Shown here one piece after another: positions 33,772 to 44,999 of a stretch of 64,000 nt of DNA (position 1 is its first letter; every line of letters starts with the position of its first letter). A model generated the notes under the pieces. That model had not been told where the DNA came from. It saw only the letters and a program-made list of their open reading frames with translations, and searched no databases. A program made the position numbers and the translations under genes. Source of the stretch: Lasiosphaeris hirsuta. Lineage: Eukaryota; Ascomycota; Sordariomycetes; Sordariales; Lasiosphaeriaceae. The stretch spans positions 1,178,001-1,242,000 of the forward strand of contig JAUKUA010000006.1 of NCBI GenBank assembly GCA_030549175.1. The letters are read 5' to 3'.

Positions 33772-36700
33772 TGACGCAAAACCTGGGGGTGCAAGGATGA
33801 TGGGCAACGAAAGGCAAAAGGTACAAGGGCGACAGACAGCGAGTCGGGCGGATTCCGGGCAGTGCGCGCTTTCCCCACGAAATGTCAAGATGTCAAAAAT
33901 GTCACCTGCAAAACAGGAAAGCGGGAAGGTTTCAAGCAGTGGCAAATTCACACCTACCCGAAACGCTGCAAACACCGAGTAGCCTCGACCGGACTAAACC
34001 TGGTTACCTTGGATGGTTTACGGTGAAGCTTCCGAGGGCCAGACCGCACAAGGGGGTTGACTTTAGGAAGGAATATCGACGAGGAGAGAGAAAGATATAG
34101 AAAAATATACCACCGACCTTGGTGTCTGCCCCGGCCCGCCTTGATCTGCCCTGATCCGCCCCGGCGACTACGAACGCTGCAGCGGCCGCCAATGTACCTA
34201 GCCAGCGTGGCCGGCACCGCCAACCTCTCCATTACCTTCTGCAACTTGGCTGTCAAAGTGCTGGCTGCGACGCTACAGCACTGCACGATGCACGATGCAG
34301 TCAAAAATGGCCATGCCTTTACATGGTGTGTCCAGGTGTTGTCACCGCCAGCTGCGCGGATGCGGTGCCGACATGCCGACAATGACGGCGGGGCGTCGTT
34401 GTCGCAGTGTCTTTTCAAGTAAAATGACTGGCTGACAGTCGCCGCTCGGTCCCGCAGCGGCAGACTATTTACTCCCAACCCTGGCAAAGCAAGCACGCAA
34501 TGCGATGCCCAGCTTTTGCCAGCCGACGAAACCACCCCAAACCGCCCATCTCTTCCAGGGAAGCTCGTCTGAGGAAAGTGTTGACGACATTGAGGCTCGA
34601 CATCGACATCGCCGTTTGCCTCGGCACCATGATATCTGAATGGCGTCAATGCCGTTGTTGACTTCCTTAAGCCCCCGAAATCTCGGAGAATAGGAAGATC
34701 GGGAGATGGCACCACCATCCGACGTCAGAGCTGCATCCATTCGAGCTGGCGCTTAGCCGATGCGCGCTTCAACGCCGCGGGCCTAGTGGTAGCCGTGACT
34801 TGGCAATGCAGCGGACCAACAGTGGCGATATTGACCGAAGCCCGATGGTCAGTTCTTTGCAGTGCGCTGCCGACGCCGCGAGCCCGCGCGACCGGCCGCC
34901 TGTTCCAGCTGGCATCACGGCTGGAACAACGGCCGACAGCTAGCCTCCGTGCTTCCGCATCTCCACTTGTTTCGGGCCAGGCGGAGGCCAGGCGGGAGCT
35001 AGGAATAAGGGTGACTAAGGAGGGCGAAGCAACCTCAGCTGCTCCCAACTGGGCTGACTCCCAACAAGCAGATGCCTGCATAATCCCACCGCCTTCAATG
35101 CCGCCGACATCCAATGCCGCCTCCTCTTGACAACGACACCCGCTTTCCCCCCTGCCAGAATGTTTGCGGCTAACCTAGCAGCCGCCACTCCCATGTCCTC
35201 CAATTCCCCTTGTTTCCACGCCGTCCATGCTAGGATGACCGTGGCCATCACCCAGATGAATCTGGGGGTGGCAGCTCACGATCGCCAAGGCTCTGGTGCC
35301 GAGCTAACTTTACCCTCGCAACGACCAGCGATTGAGTGGCCTTCTCGGTCTTGATGGGGAAAAAAATGCCACAACAAAAGCTGGGAAGAAAGTCTCCCCA
35401 TCATCGCGCCAGCAGGCCTGCCGCCGCTTGGGACTGAGCTTCTGGAGGGAACTCCCTACCGCCGTCAAATATTTCGCCTTGTTCCGGCTCTTCTCGCCAA
35501 GGGACAAAGCCAATCTTTTGCCTCCTGTGCCTGGCTCCAAGCCTGGCATCTTAGCGTGGCATATCACATCCCCAATGCGCCCCGCTTAAGCCAAGCAAAT
35601 CCAAGTGGATAAAAGGGTGAAGGAGGGTATGGATCATATTCGGCCCTCCGCTCCATGTCCTTGAACCCTGAAGCGCGCTTCTTCGCTAAAGCCCAAGATT
35701 CGCGACTGAGGCCAGGCCCGGCCCAACAGAGCTTGCTAGCCCAAGGTTGCCACAGCTTGATGTGGCACCTGGGCAGCAGACCCCCAACTACCGGCAGGCT
35801 TCTTCATCATAACGGGATATCCTTGCATCTCCCCCCCCCCCCTTCCCCCTTACCCACTTACTAAGGACACTAGCAAAGGGCAAAATACTAAGGCTCCATC
35901 TACCTCTACGTACAGAGCGGAGTAGAGCAAGAACACGAAGCAGAAAAGCAGTTATGGTATGAGGAGCCAATATCATTCCGATGCTTGGATGTACTGGGAC
36001 CCCCGTGAGAATCGTGCAGCAACACGAACCACCCCGTTGGAAATGCGTGGTTTCTAAACAACCTCCCACTACCCGAACACGCACCTTAATTTTAGACCTA
36101 AGTCGTCATAGGAGCTTCCCATAGTGCTACGTCCTCGGGCTTTTCCCAGCACGTGATGGTGGGGAGGGCCGAAGTGGCTGGGAGACTAGAAAGAGAAGGC
36201 TATCAGTTGCCTTTTGTACGCGCGCTTTGTTATGGAGAGAATCTTAGCGGTCAACGGTTTCCCAGAAGTGAGCCGGTCCGGCGCCGCTTTTTGAACGGCA
36301 TCTCATCGCCACGACGCCACCGCCATCCGAGGTGGAGTCGAAAGCCTCGTCCAGTTCGCCGAACTGACCGGCGGGGATCCACTCATTCTCTACATATCGT
36401 AATGTGGTCACCGCTTGCCCACGCGTCCATCGGCCTCAACTTTTGACACCGAACTCCCAACCCGCCAGGTTTTGTTAGGCCGGTCGCAAGGAGCGTAAAG
36501 TTGTGGGCGCCACTCTCCCTTTCTCCTCACTCTCGACCAGTAAGGTTATGGGCTGTTTGCAGTGTCTACTTACCGGGGACTCCCGAGTCTTCAGGGAGGC
36601 TACGCCACTTCAAGCAGCTTTTTGTTGGTATATTGTATTGATCCCTTCTCTTGACTGGGTTTTGCTGACCATCACGATAAGTAAGGCAGGTCGTCCCCTT

Positions 36701-38439
36701 CCGATCGTGTATCGCCGCTCGAGAGGCACTCGTTCTTTCTTCTTCCCTAATCAATGTCCCTCTTCTGTGTTTGATGCTCTCCTCTTGACTGCATCAAGTT
36801 ACGTACAACGTAGAAGACCCGCCCTTTCCCTTGTCCGCAATCTCGAACGGCTGCCAAGAAGCCACCAGGTCATCCAAGGACGACCTAGTCCGGCACCGTT
36901 CGGAGTAGCCCTGCGCCCTCCCCCCCCCCGTGCAAAGTTTTACCTGACGTCTTCCTTGCAGGCTCCATAAGGTTTTAGCTGAGCCCGTAGTTCTAGCCCG
37001 TCCCACAAGTCACCCGTACTCCTCCGATCCAGGAACATTCTATGCCATTTTTCACCGCATGTCAACTAAACTTGTTAAAGTCTAGTAGGTTAGGTTGAGA
37101 ACGGAGATGTTGGCCTTCAGAGCAGCCTTTATCCCAGTTATCCATCTCGGACATGGTTGTTGCTCAGATACACATAGGGTTCCTCTCCCTGTAGCGCCGC
37201 GTATACCTTCGTTCTCTAGCGCACAGTCGAAAGGGGGCTCCAAATGCCCTACCGTATTCCCTCAACCATTAGAAATCCGGGCCGCAAGACACCAAAGCTA
37301 GATCACGTTGTGCCAGATAGGCTTAAAAGACTTCCCGTACCACCACGACACAATGCTGTTGAGAATATGCTGAGTAGTCTTTCCGAAGATCAGCCTGATC
37401 TGGTGGCTTGTTTCCAGATGCATGTGGTCAAGAAGGACGCGTGCCTACGTAGATGGAATGACGTTGCTCTCCAGGGACCTTGCCTGGGTCCCAGCTCCGA
37501 ACATAGCAGTGTCACAAAAACAGGGGACCAAAGCCGCGAGGGCTAGAATGAAAAGCAACCACTCGCACAGCCAACTAACTACGGATACTAGTTCCCGATA
37601 ATGTTATCAGATTTCGTCACTCTGTGTTTCTCTGCCCGCCTAGTACAGAACGTCATTAGCTGGTCCGAGGCCCTCTGCCCTACCTACCCTAAAAAAATCG
37701 AGAGAGGACGCTCTCGCTCGTGCTCCTTGCCAACGTCCAAAAAGTGGTAATACGAAAAGAATTGATGACCGTGCACACACAGGAAGAGGATTGCTCAATC
37801 CTGTCCGGGGTACTTCTATGCCCAAATTGACCACCCTCTTCCAAGACCGCCTTGGCTATATGCATATCCCAAATCCAATAATGCCGCTTGCCGCGTCAAA
37901 ATCCAATGCTATGCTATTAAACCATGACAATACCAGATGCAATGGTGCCATTTTGTCTATCCTCATGACAACATTAGGTACCCGTATTTTGGCTTCCCCA
38001 AGCTGGAACTGGGTCAACCCAAGCAAAGTAAAAATAAAAATAAAAAGACCACCGAGACGATACAATGCAACGACGATGCAAGATTTACATATCTGTGAGT
38101 AATCGGCGATTCAAGCGAAACGGCCTGCTCTGCACTTGAAGTCTGAACCTTCCAGTTGCAACTGGTCCGGCAAGATACCAAATTACCACCCATGACCGGG
38201 CCTAAGGAGTGAAAGGACCCAAGGAAGTGAGATGGCCAGTCCAAAGTATGGAATCTCGGCAGGATCGCGCGAGACGTGGTGGAAATGTCCTAGGTATTCG
38301 GGTTCGCATAGAGACAGCCGATTAGAGTGAGAAGGAGCGGATGTGTTGTGCCTGGGGTATCTTTATCCCCGTGAATTTTAGCTGTAGCAGGAGAGGTTCA
38401 GGGACCCTGTTGCCATGACCCTGATGAAATTTCGACTGT
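33772..38439. other. 4.7-kb gene-poor region
   Basis: The longest gene-free stretch of the GC-rich half. It carries C-runs near 35831 and 36910. The largest open frame (33954-34718, minus) has no family features and overlaps the MFS promoter. I find no supportable gene; a small species-specific or noncoding transcript could exist. Confidence 0.4.
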
Positions 38440-39396
38440 TCAGAGCGTGGGAGACTGCGAATAATAAGAAGCTGTCGTTGGGTACATTGGCCATGACTGC
38501 TGTGGGAGGTATGCCGAAGATTGCGGAACGCTAGTATGTGAATATGCATTTTCTGTTGTGGCAAATGCGGTTAGCTAAATGCGGTGACACACACTTTGTC
38601 TTTGGGGCACCTTACCTGTGTCCATGTCTTCATACTCGACCTTGGTTTCGCCAAGGCAAGAGATGGTCGTAGGGGGGATGACGGCGCCGCCCATCATGGA
38701 TGCTGGGACGCTCGTGGGAATGTAGCCCGGCACATAGTCTTCAGGGTGGCCGGTGGACGAGCAGGGACTGGAGACAACCGAGGGGACGGAGATGGCAGAT
38801 ACAGGCACGACCGAGGGCCACGATTCGCAGGGCTCGGGCGTGGGGAGACATGAAGGGCCGAACCCGGATGCCGCGGCGTAATCGGTCGAGCTGTTGCCGA
38901 AAGACGAGGCGCGGCTCGATACTCCAGATCCAGCAGGCCGCAGTCCGTCCACGTCGTAGCCTGGGTGGGCGAGGGTCAAAACACGAAACGGAGGCTCGCG
39001 CATGTTGCCCAGATACATACCTGGTGCTGGGTATGGGCGACCCTGGATTCCGAGGCTTTCCTTGAGCGCCGCCAGTTCCCGCTCCAGCAGCTTGTTTTTC
39101 CTCATCAAACTTTGAACAACCTCGTCACGGCTGTGCTTGCCCTTGAGCTCTTCTAACTCGCGCTCTAGCCGTTCAATGTGCTCTTTTGTGCGAGCACGGA
39201 TGGCACGCTGAGCTTCCCGGTCGTTTGCGCGTTTCCTCGCGAGTTGCGAAGGTGTGAGAGTTGACACACTCCTAGTGCCTTGGGCGCGGGGATGCGGTGT
39301 CAGAAGGCTGGTTCTGGGTCCTTGAACAAGGCAAGGGGAACACCCACCTTTCCTCTTTGAAACTTTTGCTGGTTCTGCGGATGGTGACCTGGTCAT
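38440..39396 (-). CDS. bZIP transcription factor
   Basis: Nuclear DNA-binding regulator, regulon unknown. Three exons: 39396-39348, 39278-38616 and 38552-38440, total 825 nt, 274 residues. Intron 1 (39347-39279, 69 nt, CTGAC branch) is a multiple of three, so it can be read through; removing it joins SKRKG to TRSVSTLTPSQLARKRAN as in relatives. Intron 2 (38615-38553) ends in CTAAC...CAG and the last exon adds a Tyr/Ser/Gln-rich tail ending YYSQSPTL. The basic region is KRANDREAQRAIRARTKEHI with the N-x2-A-Q-x2-I-R core, followed by the zipper LERELEELKG and LLERELAALKESLG. The C-terminal half is Ser/Pro-rich with acidic patches, likely the activation region. The ATG at 39396 is the first true ATG of the frame; an extra 5' exon is possible. 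Confidence 0.85.
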
Positions 39397-41672
39397 ATTC
39401 GAATGGCTTGGAGACACTGGGTCACCGTTTTTGCTGGCGGGTGCCAGTAGTTGTTATTTGCCGTGCTGCCGTATGGTTGCAGGTATGGACGGGGGCCGTG
39501 TACTTGTACTTTGACCGGCTATCCGGAAGAGCTTATCGGGGTAGTGCAGTAAGGTGGGCATGAAGTTGAGGTCTTGGAGATCGGTGTGATGCGCACATGC
39601 GTAGCATGAGGTGCCGAAGGAGGGGTTAAAACGGGTGAGGATCGATCGAGCAAACAAGCAACCAAGGAGCTCATGGAGAACCTCCAAGGCTCGGCGACCT
39701 TTAAAGGAGGCGTCTAAAGATCATCTGGGGCCCGGTGTGGCTCTGTCCAGGGGCCCGGGTCGCATCAAACTAGCATGGTGTGCAGGCTTGCCCACCTGGG
39801 TGGAGTCGCGATGAGTGTGGATGCTTGGGATGTCGAGCCACCGCGCCCCGAGCCCACTGGCGGTGCCAGCAGGGCCAGAAGCCCCGGCGTGGCACATGAA
39901 AAGGGGCTAGCCCGGCACCGCATCGTGTCCGTGTGTTTTTGGCGCTAACCCCTTTCCAGGGGTAAGTACAGAAGCTCCGAAGCTCAGAAGGCTTGGGGCA
40001 GACGGCCAGGCGGTCAGAGGGGTGCCGGAGGGGTGGCCGCCAATAGATCAGGAGTCCAAGAGGCAACGAGACCAGGAGGCCGAATGGGCGGGGAGGGTGG
40101 GCGCCCCCCCTAGCGGTCTTCTCTCTGCAGCCCGGCTTCTTCTCGGATTGTGTCAATGGGGGCGACCCTGCCCCTGGGGATCCCACGAGACATCCGCGAT
40201 GACGGCAGACTGTCTCTGGGGGCCGCGAGTGCGAGGCGCGCGAAGTCGCATTGGAAGATTGTGGTGGGCGGTGGATATTCTGGAATTTTCAATCGACCAG
40301 CAAAGGGGGAGGAGGGGGGTAGCCGTTCTGCACTACGGTCGTCAATGGAGGTCTAGAATTTAAAGTTCGCACTATGCTTGAAAGGACCAAAAGGCTTGCA
40401 GGCAAGGATATCTCCGGGACCCAGCGAGCAGCAGCCTGAAAATGCTCACAGCAGGCGTGGGCATATCCTGGATACCACCATCTGCCATCCGCCGTCTGCC
40501 GCACTGCAGATCCCGATACTGTCTATCGAGAGATAAGCCGTTGATACCTAGAAAGGTTAGCAGCTAGACTCCATACTCATTTTCTATCGTGGCCGTGGTT
40601 TGAAGAAAGCTCGGCCGTCTCGGTGTTCGAAAAAGAAAAGAAAAACCTGGAGAGGTACGTACACTGAGGTGTTGTGCTAAAATGCCATACGTAGCGCAGT
40701 GCATACGTCCTGGACCTTGTCCATGTTTATGTCCGTGACCTTGTTCGTCACCATCCTTGGCCATCCATGTCCAGCTCCAGAATCCAGAGCGATGGTCGAT
40801 GATTGGGACAGAGACGAGGGAGCTCGGTCTGGCTTTCCATTGCCGATTGTGGAGAGGTCACTTGCAGCGAATAGGACTAGTTCATGCGGTGGGGTCTGGT
40901 AAGCTGAAGGTGCCTCAAAGGCCCCACTGGGGCACTGCGAACCGAAGACGGCAGGCACTGCCCTGTCTGCCCTCACTGGCTTGAGGGTAGCAGCGGAAGC
41001 GGGATGGGAGGGGAGCGCGTCAGTGTCTTAACTGTTAGCTACCCACCTGTCCGCACCTATTTTGCCCAATTTGCCATCCTCGCCATCCTCGCCATCCTCG
41101 TGCCATCGCCCGCCAAGTGATCTTCAGCTTAGGCCTGGCCCTCAGCGAGACATCAATCATGAGGATAGGTGATCTTGCAAGGAAGAAAAAACACGGACCA
41201 CGAAGGAATTTGATGAAACGAGAACGCGCTTGACTAGCACGGCTCGAACGGTCGACTGAATGCTAGCCACGAAGACGGTGAGGACGGTGAGGACGGTGAG
41301 GAGTTGAGTCCTTGCTCCCAGTCGCAGCCACATCTGAAATGCCGACGATACTGGCAACTTCGCCTCAGCCAAAAGCAAGGTAGCAGCAAAACTAAAATGT
41401 CGGTGAAACTGCCCCTCCACTACGAGTGGCCCAGTCAAATGATGTGTGATAACAACCCAAGATCCCCCTGTTAGGTACTGCCTGCCGCAGCCTCTTCCTC
41501 TGGCCTTCTCCGCTGCCCCAGCCACACGGCTCCCATTATAACTGGCTGTCCCTAGGCCACTTCCCTGGGAAGAGGGTAGATAAACTACTATCAAGGCCTA
41601 TATCCCCAACGCGAAGGTTGAACAAGACATGTAAAACCGAAAATGGTGTCTACCTCGCTCAAATCGTGAGCT
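39397..41672. other. 2.3-kb intergenic region
   Basis: Promoter of the bZIP gene on the left and 3' flank of the pseudouridine synthase on the right. Two tiny tandem repeats occur: GCCATCCTC (3 copies, about 41070-41100) and GGTGAGGAC (3 copies, about 41277-41303). Open frames are unmatched. Confidence 0.4.
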
Positions 41673-43157
41673 TCATTCTTCATTTAAAGCCAGTGCCGCA
41701 GCAGCGGTTACCAAGTCTTCCATCCCCCCCACGTTGACTGGTCCGTCCATTCCAGCAGGCGGAAGAGCCCACCGAGGCAGTGGGCTGCAATAGCTCCAAG
41801 CTCCTTCGGCGTCCTCGTAACGGAGACTATGGAGCCACAACGAGAGCTCCTGTTGACCTGGATCCGTATAGAGTGGTGTGTCGCACACCGTGCATAGTTC
41901 ACCAGACATCTTTTCCTCCCTCTTTTTGTGGTATGCATCTACCATTTCGTCGTGGTACGCGACTGCGTCGGCTGCCTCGTCTTTCCCCATGCGCGAGAGC
42001 CGGCTGATGATATCCTCATCGCTGTTCAGTTGCGCCTCAGGGTCATTACACCCGAGATTGAAGCCCCAAACCTTCTGGTTGGCATAAATGGGATCATTCT
42101 GGATCGGGTGCCCCAGGAACTGAAGGTGGACTCTAATCTGGTGAGTCCTTCCCGTCACTGGCAGGCATCGGACGACCGAGTATCCTTCTTGTACTTTGGC
42201 GGACCCATCTCTTGGAGCAATATCATCGATCACATCAAGCGCGACAGGCTCGGCGACTTCCGAGGCCTCTGTCCCTGCTGACTTCTTGAGGGGCGGGTAG
42301 TAGGCAAGACGTTTGAAGACAGTCCTTGCCGTCTTTCCGTTTGCCCGGACTCGGTTCAACCCAAGCTTGGGGGAGATCTGAAGAATAGGCTCGTCACAAA
42401 CAACCTCTCTGTCTGGAAAGCGGCCAACGACACGTGCCACATACTCCTTTCGCACGGTCCGCTTGACAATCTGTGATCCGAGAAGGTCAGCCGCCCTCTT
42501 GTTTTTGGCAAGGAACATGATGCCACTCGTAAGTCTGTCAAGTCTGTTGCACGGACGTGGCAGAAAGTCGGCGCCTCTTTCTGACTTCATAATCTCAACT
42601 ACTGAGTTGTATTGGTAGCGACCGGCTGGGTGGACTGGCACGCCTGATGGCTTGTTAATCACCATCATGTCTTCATCCTCGTGTATTATCTGAATAGGCT
42701 CGGCGGTGATGGGCGGCTCGTGGCGGTGCGTCGTGTGTGAGATCAAATCCCCATTTTTAAGGATGTACGACGGACTGATCGGCTCACTGTTGACCATGAC
42801 CTGGCCAGACTCCATGGCTGCGCGGTAGTACTCTATGTCCCTGTCCCGAAATTCGCTTTCAAAAACATCAATGAGCTGACGGCCGCGCCAGCGCTCTTTG
42901 CACCATGTGTTATATGTGAAGAAATACGGCGCAACACGTCGCAAGCCGCCTTCCAGGAAGTAAGGCCGGGGCCATGGATCGCAAGGTGTGATCAGAATTC
43001 GAGAGTCATCGACTGGCTTGGTGGCTTTCGTATCGGCTTCTGTGCCAGGCTGCGTGCTGGTGGCATCGGGATTTCGTGTGTAGGCGACGGGTGCGAGGGG
43101 CAGGGTGGTAGATCCGACGGGGCTTATGGCAGAAGTGACCATGCTTCTACACTGCAT
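41673..43157 (-). CDS. PUS9: tRNA pseudouridine synthase, RluA family (PUS9/RIB2 type)
   Basis: Isomerises uridine to pseudouridine, in this subfamily at position 32 of tRNAs. It is a single exon of 494 residues, with ATG at 43157 or 43142. Layout: short leader, the fungal Pus8/9 block PWPRPYFLEGGLRRVAPYFF and YNTWCKERWRG, an S4-like RNA-binding stretch (QLIDVFESEF...GQVMVNSEPISPSYILKNGD), then the catalytic domain. The active-site Asp sits in NRLDRLTSGIMF, and the closing motif is GRTHQIRVHLQFLGHPIQNDPIY. A small C-terminal domain has a C-x2-C pair (LCTVCDTPLY) and ends in an Ala/Glu-rich tail. No deaminase domain follows, unlike yeast Rib2. The frame is intact. Confidence 0.92.
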   Translation of the reverse strand: MQCRSMVTSAISPVGSTTLPLAPVAYTRNPDATSTQPGTEADTKATKPVDDSRILITPCDPWPRPYFLEGGLRRVAPYFFTYNTWCKERWRGRQLIDVFESEFRDRDIEYYRAAMESGQVMVNSEPISPSYILKNGDLISHTTHRHEPPITAEPIQIIHEDEDMMVINKPSGVPVHPAGRYQYNSVVEIMKSERGADFLPRPCNRLDRLTSGIMFLAKNKRAADLLGSQIVKRTVRKEYVARVVGRFPDREVVCDEPILQISPKLGLNRVRANGKTARTVFKRLAYYPPLKKSAGTEASEVAEPVALDVIDDIAPRDGSAKVQEGYSVVRCLPVTGRTHQIRVHLQFLGHPIQNDPIYANQKVWGFNLGCNDPEAQLNSDEDIISRLSRMGKDEAADAVAYHDEMVDAYHKKREEKMSGELCTVCDTPLYTDPGQQELSLWLHSLRYEDAEGAWSYCSPLPRWALPPAGMDGPVNVGGMEDLVTAAAALALNEE

Positions 43158-43795
43158 CAGCAGCGCAAGCGGCCGCCGAGGCAGTCTAGCCAGGACTAGA
43201 GGCGATCTGTCTCAGGATAGACACAGGATACAATGTTCGCTGGCCGTCGGGTGAGCTATCGTTTGCTGGAGTTGTGTTGCAACAGCGTGCTTGGGCTGCT
43301 GTTAGATGGTTTGGAGAAATGTGGTTCGGCAGATACTTCCATGTGCGGAATAAATTCGGCAAAAGTATTCACACTAGATACAGTCTGGGACTAGCCTTTG
43401 GCGGGGCTCCTCCACGTGGGACATCGTCTTTAGGTTCCATTCGATGTCATGCAGTACTCTCATATCCTTCCAACTAGTAATTTCTTCCTTCCATCACCAA
43501 GTTCTTTACCATCAATAAGCGCGCCGTTTGTTTTTATAAAATAAAAAAGAAGAAGACACTGCGATAAATGCTAGGTGTGGTGGGGCAGCAGAACTGGTAC
43601 GTATGTACAACCACAGACAGGATTTTCGATCTGTCAACCTCGGCTTGTTCAGGCCGTGAACCATATATCCCCGCCCCTGATTTACCAAGAACCTAATAAT
43701 CAAAGGCCTTAAGGCGGTATACATGATATTTCCCGCCAATAAACACATTCGACACACGGCGTTTTCAGCATACAAGACGTCTCTCCGGCCCAATC
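43158..43795. other. divergent spacer PUS9 / thioesterase
   Basis: Promoter region between divergent genes. A possible splice acceptor (GTTTTCAG, ending 43768) lies in frame before the thioesterase exon, so part of this region may hold an unrecognised first exon or intron of that gene. Confidence 0.4.
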
Positions 43796-44325
43796 ATGCC
43801 GGGCAACGGCGCCCTGAAGGCACGCCTAAGGGCAGACTATCCATATATTTTGGAGTACCGTACACGATGGTAAGTGAGAGACGCACTACAATCATCAACG
43901 CAGTACGGGCCTGATTTATTGCCAACAGGAGCGACAATGATATGTATGACCACATGAACAATTCCATCTACAACTTCTTGTATGACTCGGTCATCAACAC
44001 TTATCTCATGGAGCATTGCGGCCTCTATCCGCCAACCTCGCCACAATACGGTATGGTAGTTCACTCTCATAATGACTACTTCTCGTCTATCTCCTTCCCT
44101 GCATGTGCCGAACTTGGGCTGCGCGTGAACCAAATTGGGAAGTCGAGCGTTACCTATGAGATAGCACTCTTTGAGAAAGGCGTTGAGGGTGTAAAGTCGG
44201 TGGGGGAATTTGTCCAGGTCTTTGTTGACCGCAAAACTGCAAGACCAAATGCAAATGGAATGGCAACAACACTTCGTGAGGGATTAGAGCGCATTCAACA
44301 CAAGGATTACCAAAGTAAAATATAA
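43796..44325 (+). CDS. hot-dog fold thioesterase (4HBT-like)
   Basis: Probable acyl-CoA thioesterase. Two visible exons, 43796-43869 and 43929-44325, joined through the Trp codon of YRTRW|SDNDMYDHMNN; 156 residues from ATG 43796 (MPGNGALKARLRADYPY). The active-site region WSDNDMYDHMNNSIYNFLYDS is the classical D-x-Y-x-H-x-N-N motif. The rest (VVHSHNDYFSSISFPACAELGL..., SVTYEIALFE...) forms the remaining sheet. Odd: the frame runs upstream of the ATG as HTRRLSGPI to an acceptor-like TTTTCAG ending 43768, so the true start may be in an earlier exon. The gene ends exactly where the AT-rich transposon island begins and its terminator region is inside it. It is the last host gene before the island. 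Confidence 0.8.
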
Positions 44326-44495
44326 AGAGAATATATATTTAAAATGCTTCAGGTAATATAAAATCTAATAATAATAACTTTACCACTAAAAAAGTTATTC
44401 TAAAACGCTATATCCAGCGTTTTTAAAATGTTTTTCTATGGTTAGAAAGTGCTACAGTCAGAATGACTACTTGGATAAGCGTTATTTTGGTGGTC
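44326..44495. other. start of AT-rich island
   Basis: Composition drops sharply in GC here. A small inverted repeat (AAAACGCT ... AGCGTTTT, about 44401-44427) is present. The string TAAGCGTTATTTTGGTGGTC near 44476 also occurs, with one change, inside the 234-bp gypsy LTRs, so a fragment of that family is likely. Confidence 0.45.
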
Positions 44496-44639
44496 TGTGA
44501 CACAGGCCAGCTACCGTACGTCTGGGGTGTGGCAATCACAAGGTGTGTCACCTCTCAATGAGTTGAGCTATGGAGCTATAATCACACACTTTAACTGTAC
44601 TACGGATTACCTCGGCATTGGTGTTAGTCTGGTGCAGAG
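44496..44639 (+). repeat. 144-bp repeat fragment shared with 59218
   Basis: Begins TGTGACACAGGCCAG and matches 59218 to about 59360 over most of its length. It is cut off on the right by the copia LTR at 44640. The TG start suggests an LTR of a third element family; the full unit is not resolved. Confidence 0.55.
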
Positions 44640-44881
44640 TGTAACAACCACGCAAACTACATCAAGGCTATGCATAAGCACTAGCTCCACGCAAGGCGTT
44701 CTTGCAAGGCTGTGCGTAAGCACAGCCTGTAAACAAGGCATACTGCAAAAGCTCAAAAGCTCTATATATACTGCTGTGCTCCCCAGATAGATTAAAATTG
44801 ATCATGCACTTCACAGCACTCTTTCTTCCATCTATTATTGTGACTCCACTTCACCTCCATTGCTTCCACCACCTTCTTTGA
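44640..44881 (+). repeat. Ty1/copia 5' LTR
   Basis: 242 bp from TGTAACAACCAC to CTTTGA, with a TATATATA box near 44765. Homologous to three other copies in the window (46478-46703 minus, 47570-47818 minus, 58953-59150 plus). It is followed directly by a primer site and gag, which makes it a 5' LTR rather than a solo LTR. The 3' end is defined by agreement with the copy that has a target duplication. Confidence 0.8.
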
Positions 44882-44893
44882 GGTTATGAGCCC
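44882..44893 (+). other. copia primer-binding site, half-tRNA iMet type
   Basis: GGTTATGAGCCC starts at the base after the LTR. It is the exact complement of the anticodon stem-loop GGGCUCAUAACC of eukaryotic initiator tRNA-Met. Pseudoviridae such as Drosophila copia are known to prime from a 5' half of this tRNA rather than its 3' end. Assignment is by sequence match and position. Confidence 0.75.
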
Positions 44894-44999
44894 GGGTTGC
44901 ACCAAGTAGCCCATCTTGATCCAATAGATCAACAGTCACTTGCTTAATTCATTCAAGTAAAACACCTACTTCTCATCCAGTAGTTATTAACTACTAAAA

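Noticed and set aside
33954..34718. 254-residue minus-strand frame
   Set aside because: No domain, mixed composition, overlaps the MFS 5' region.
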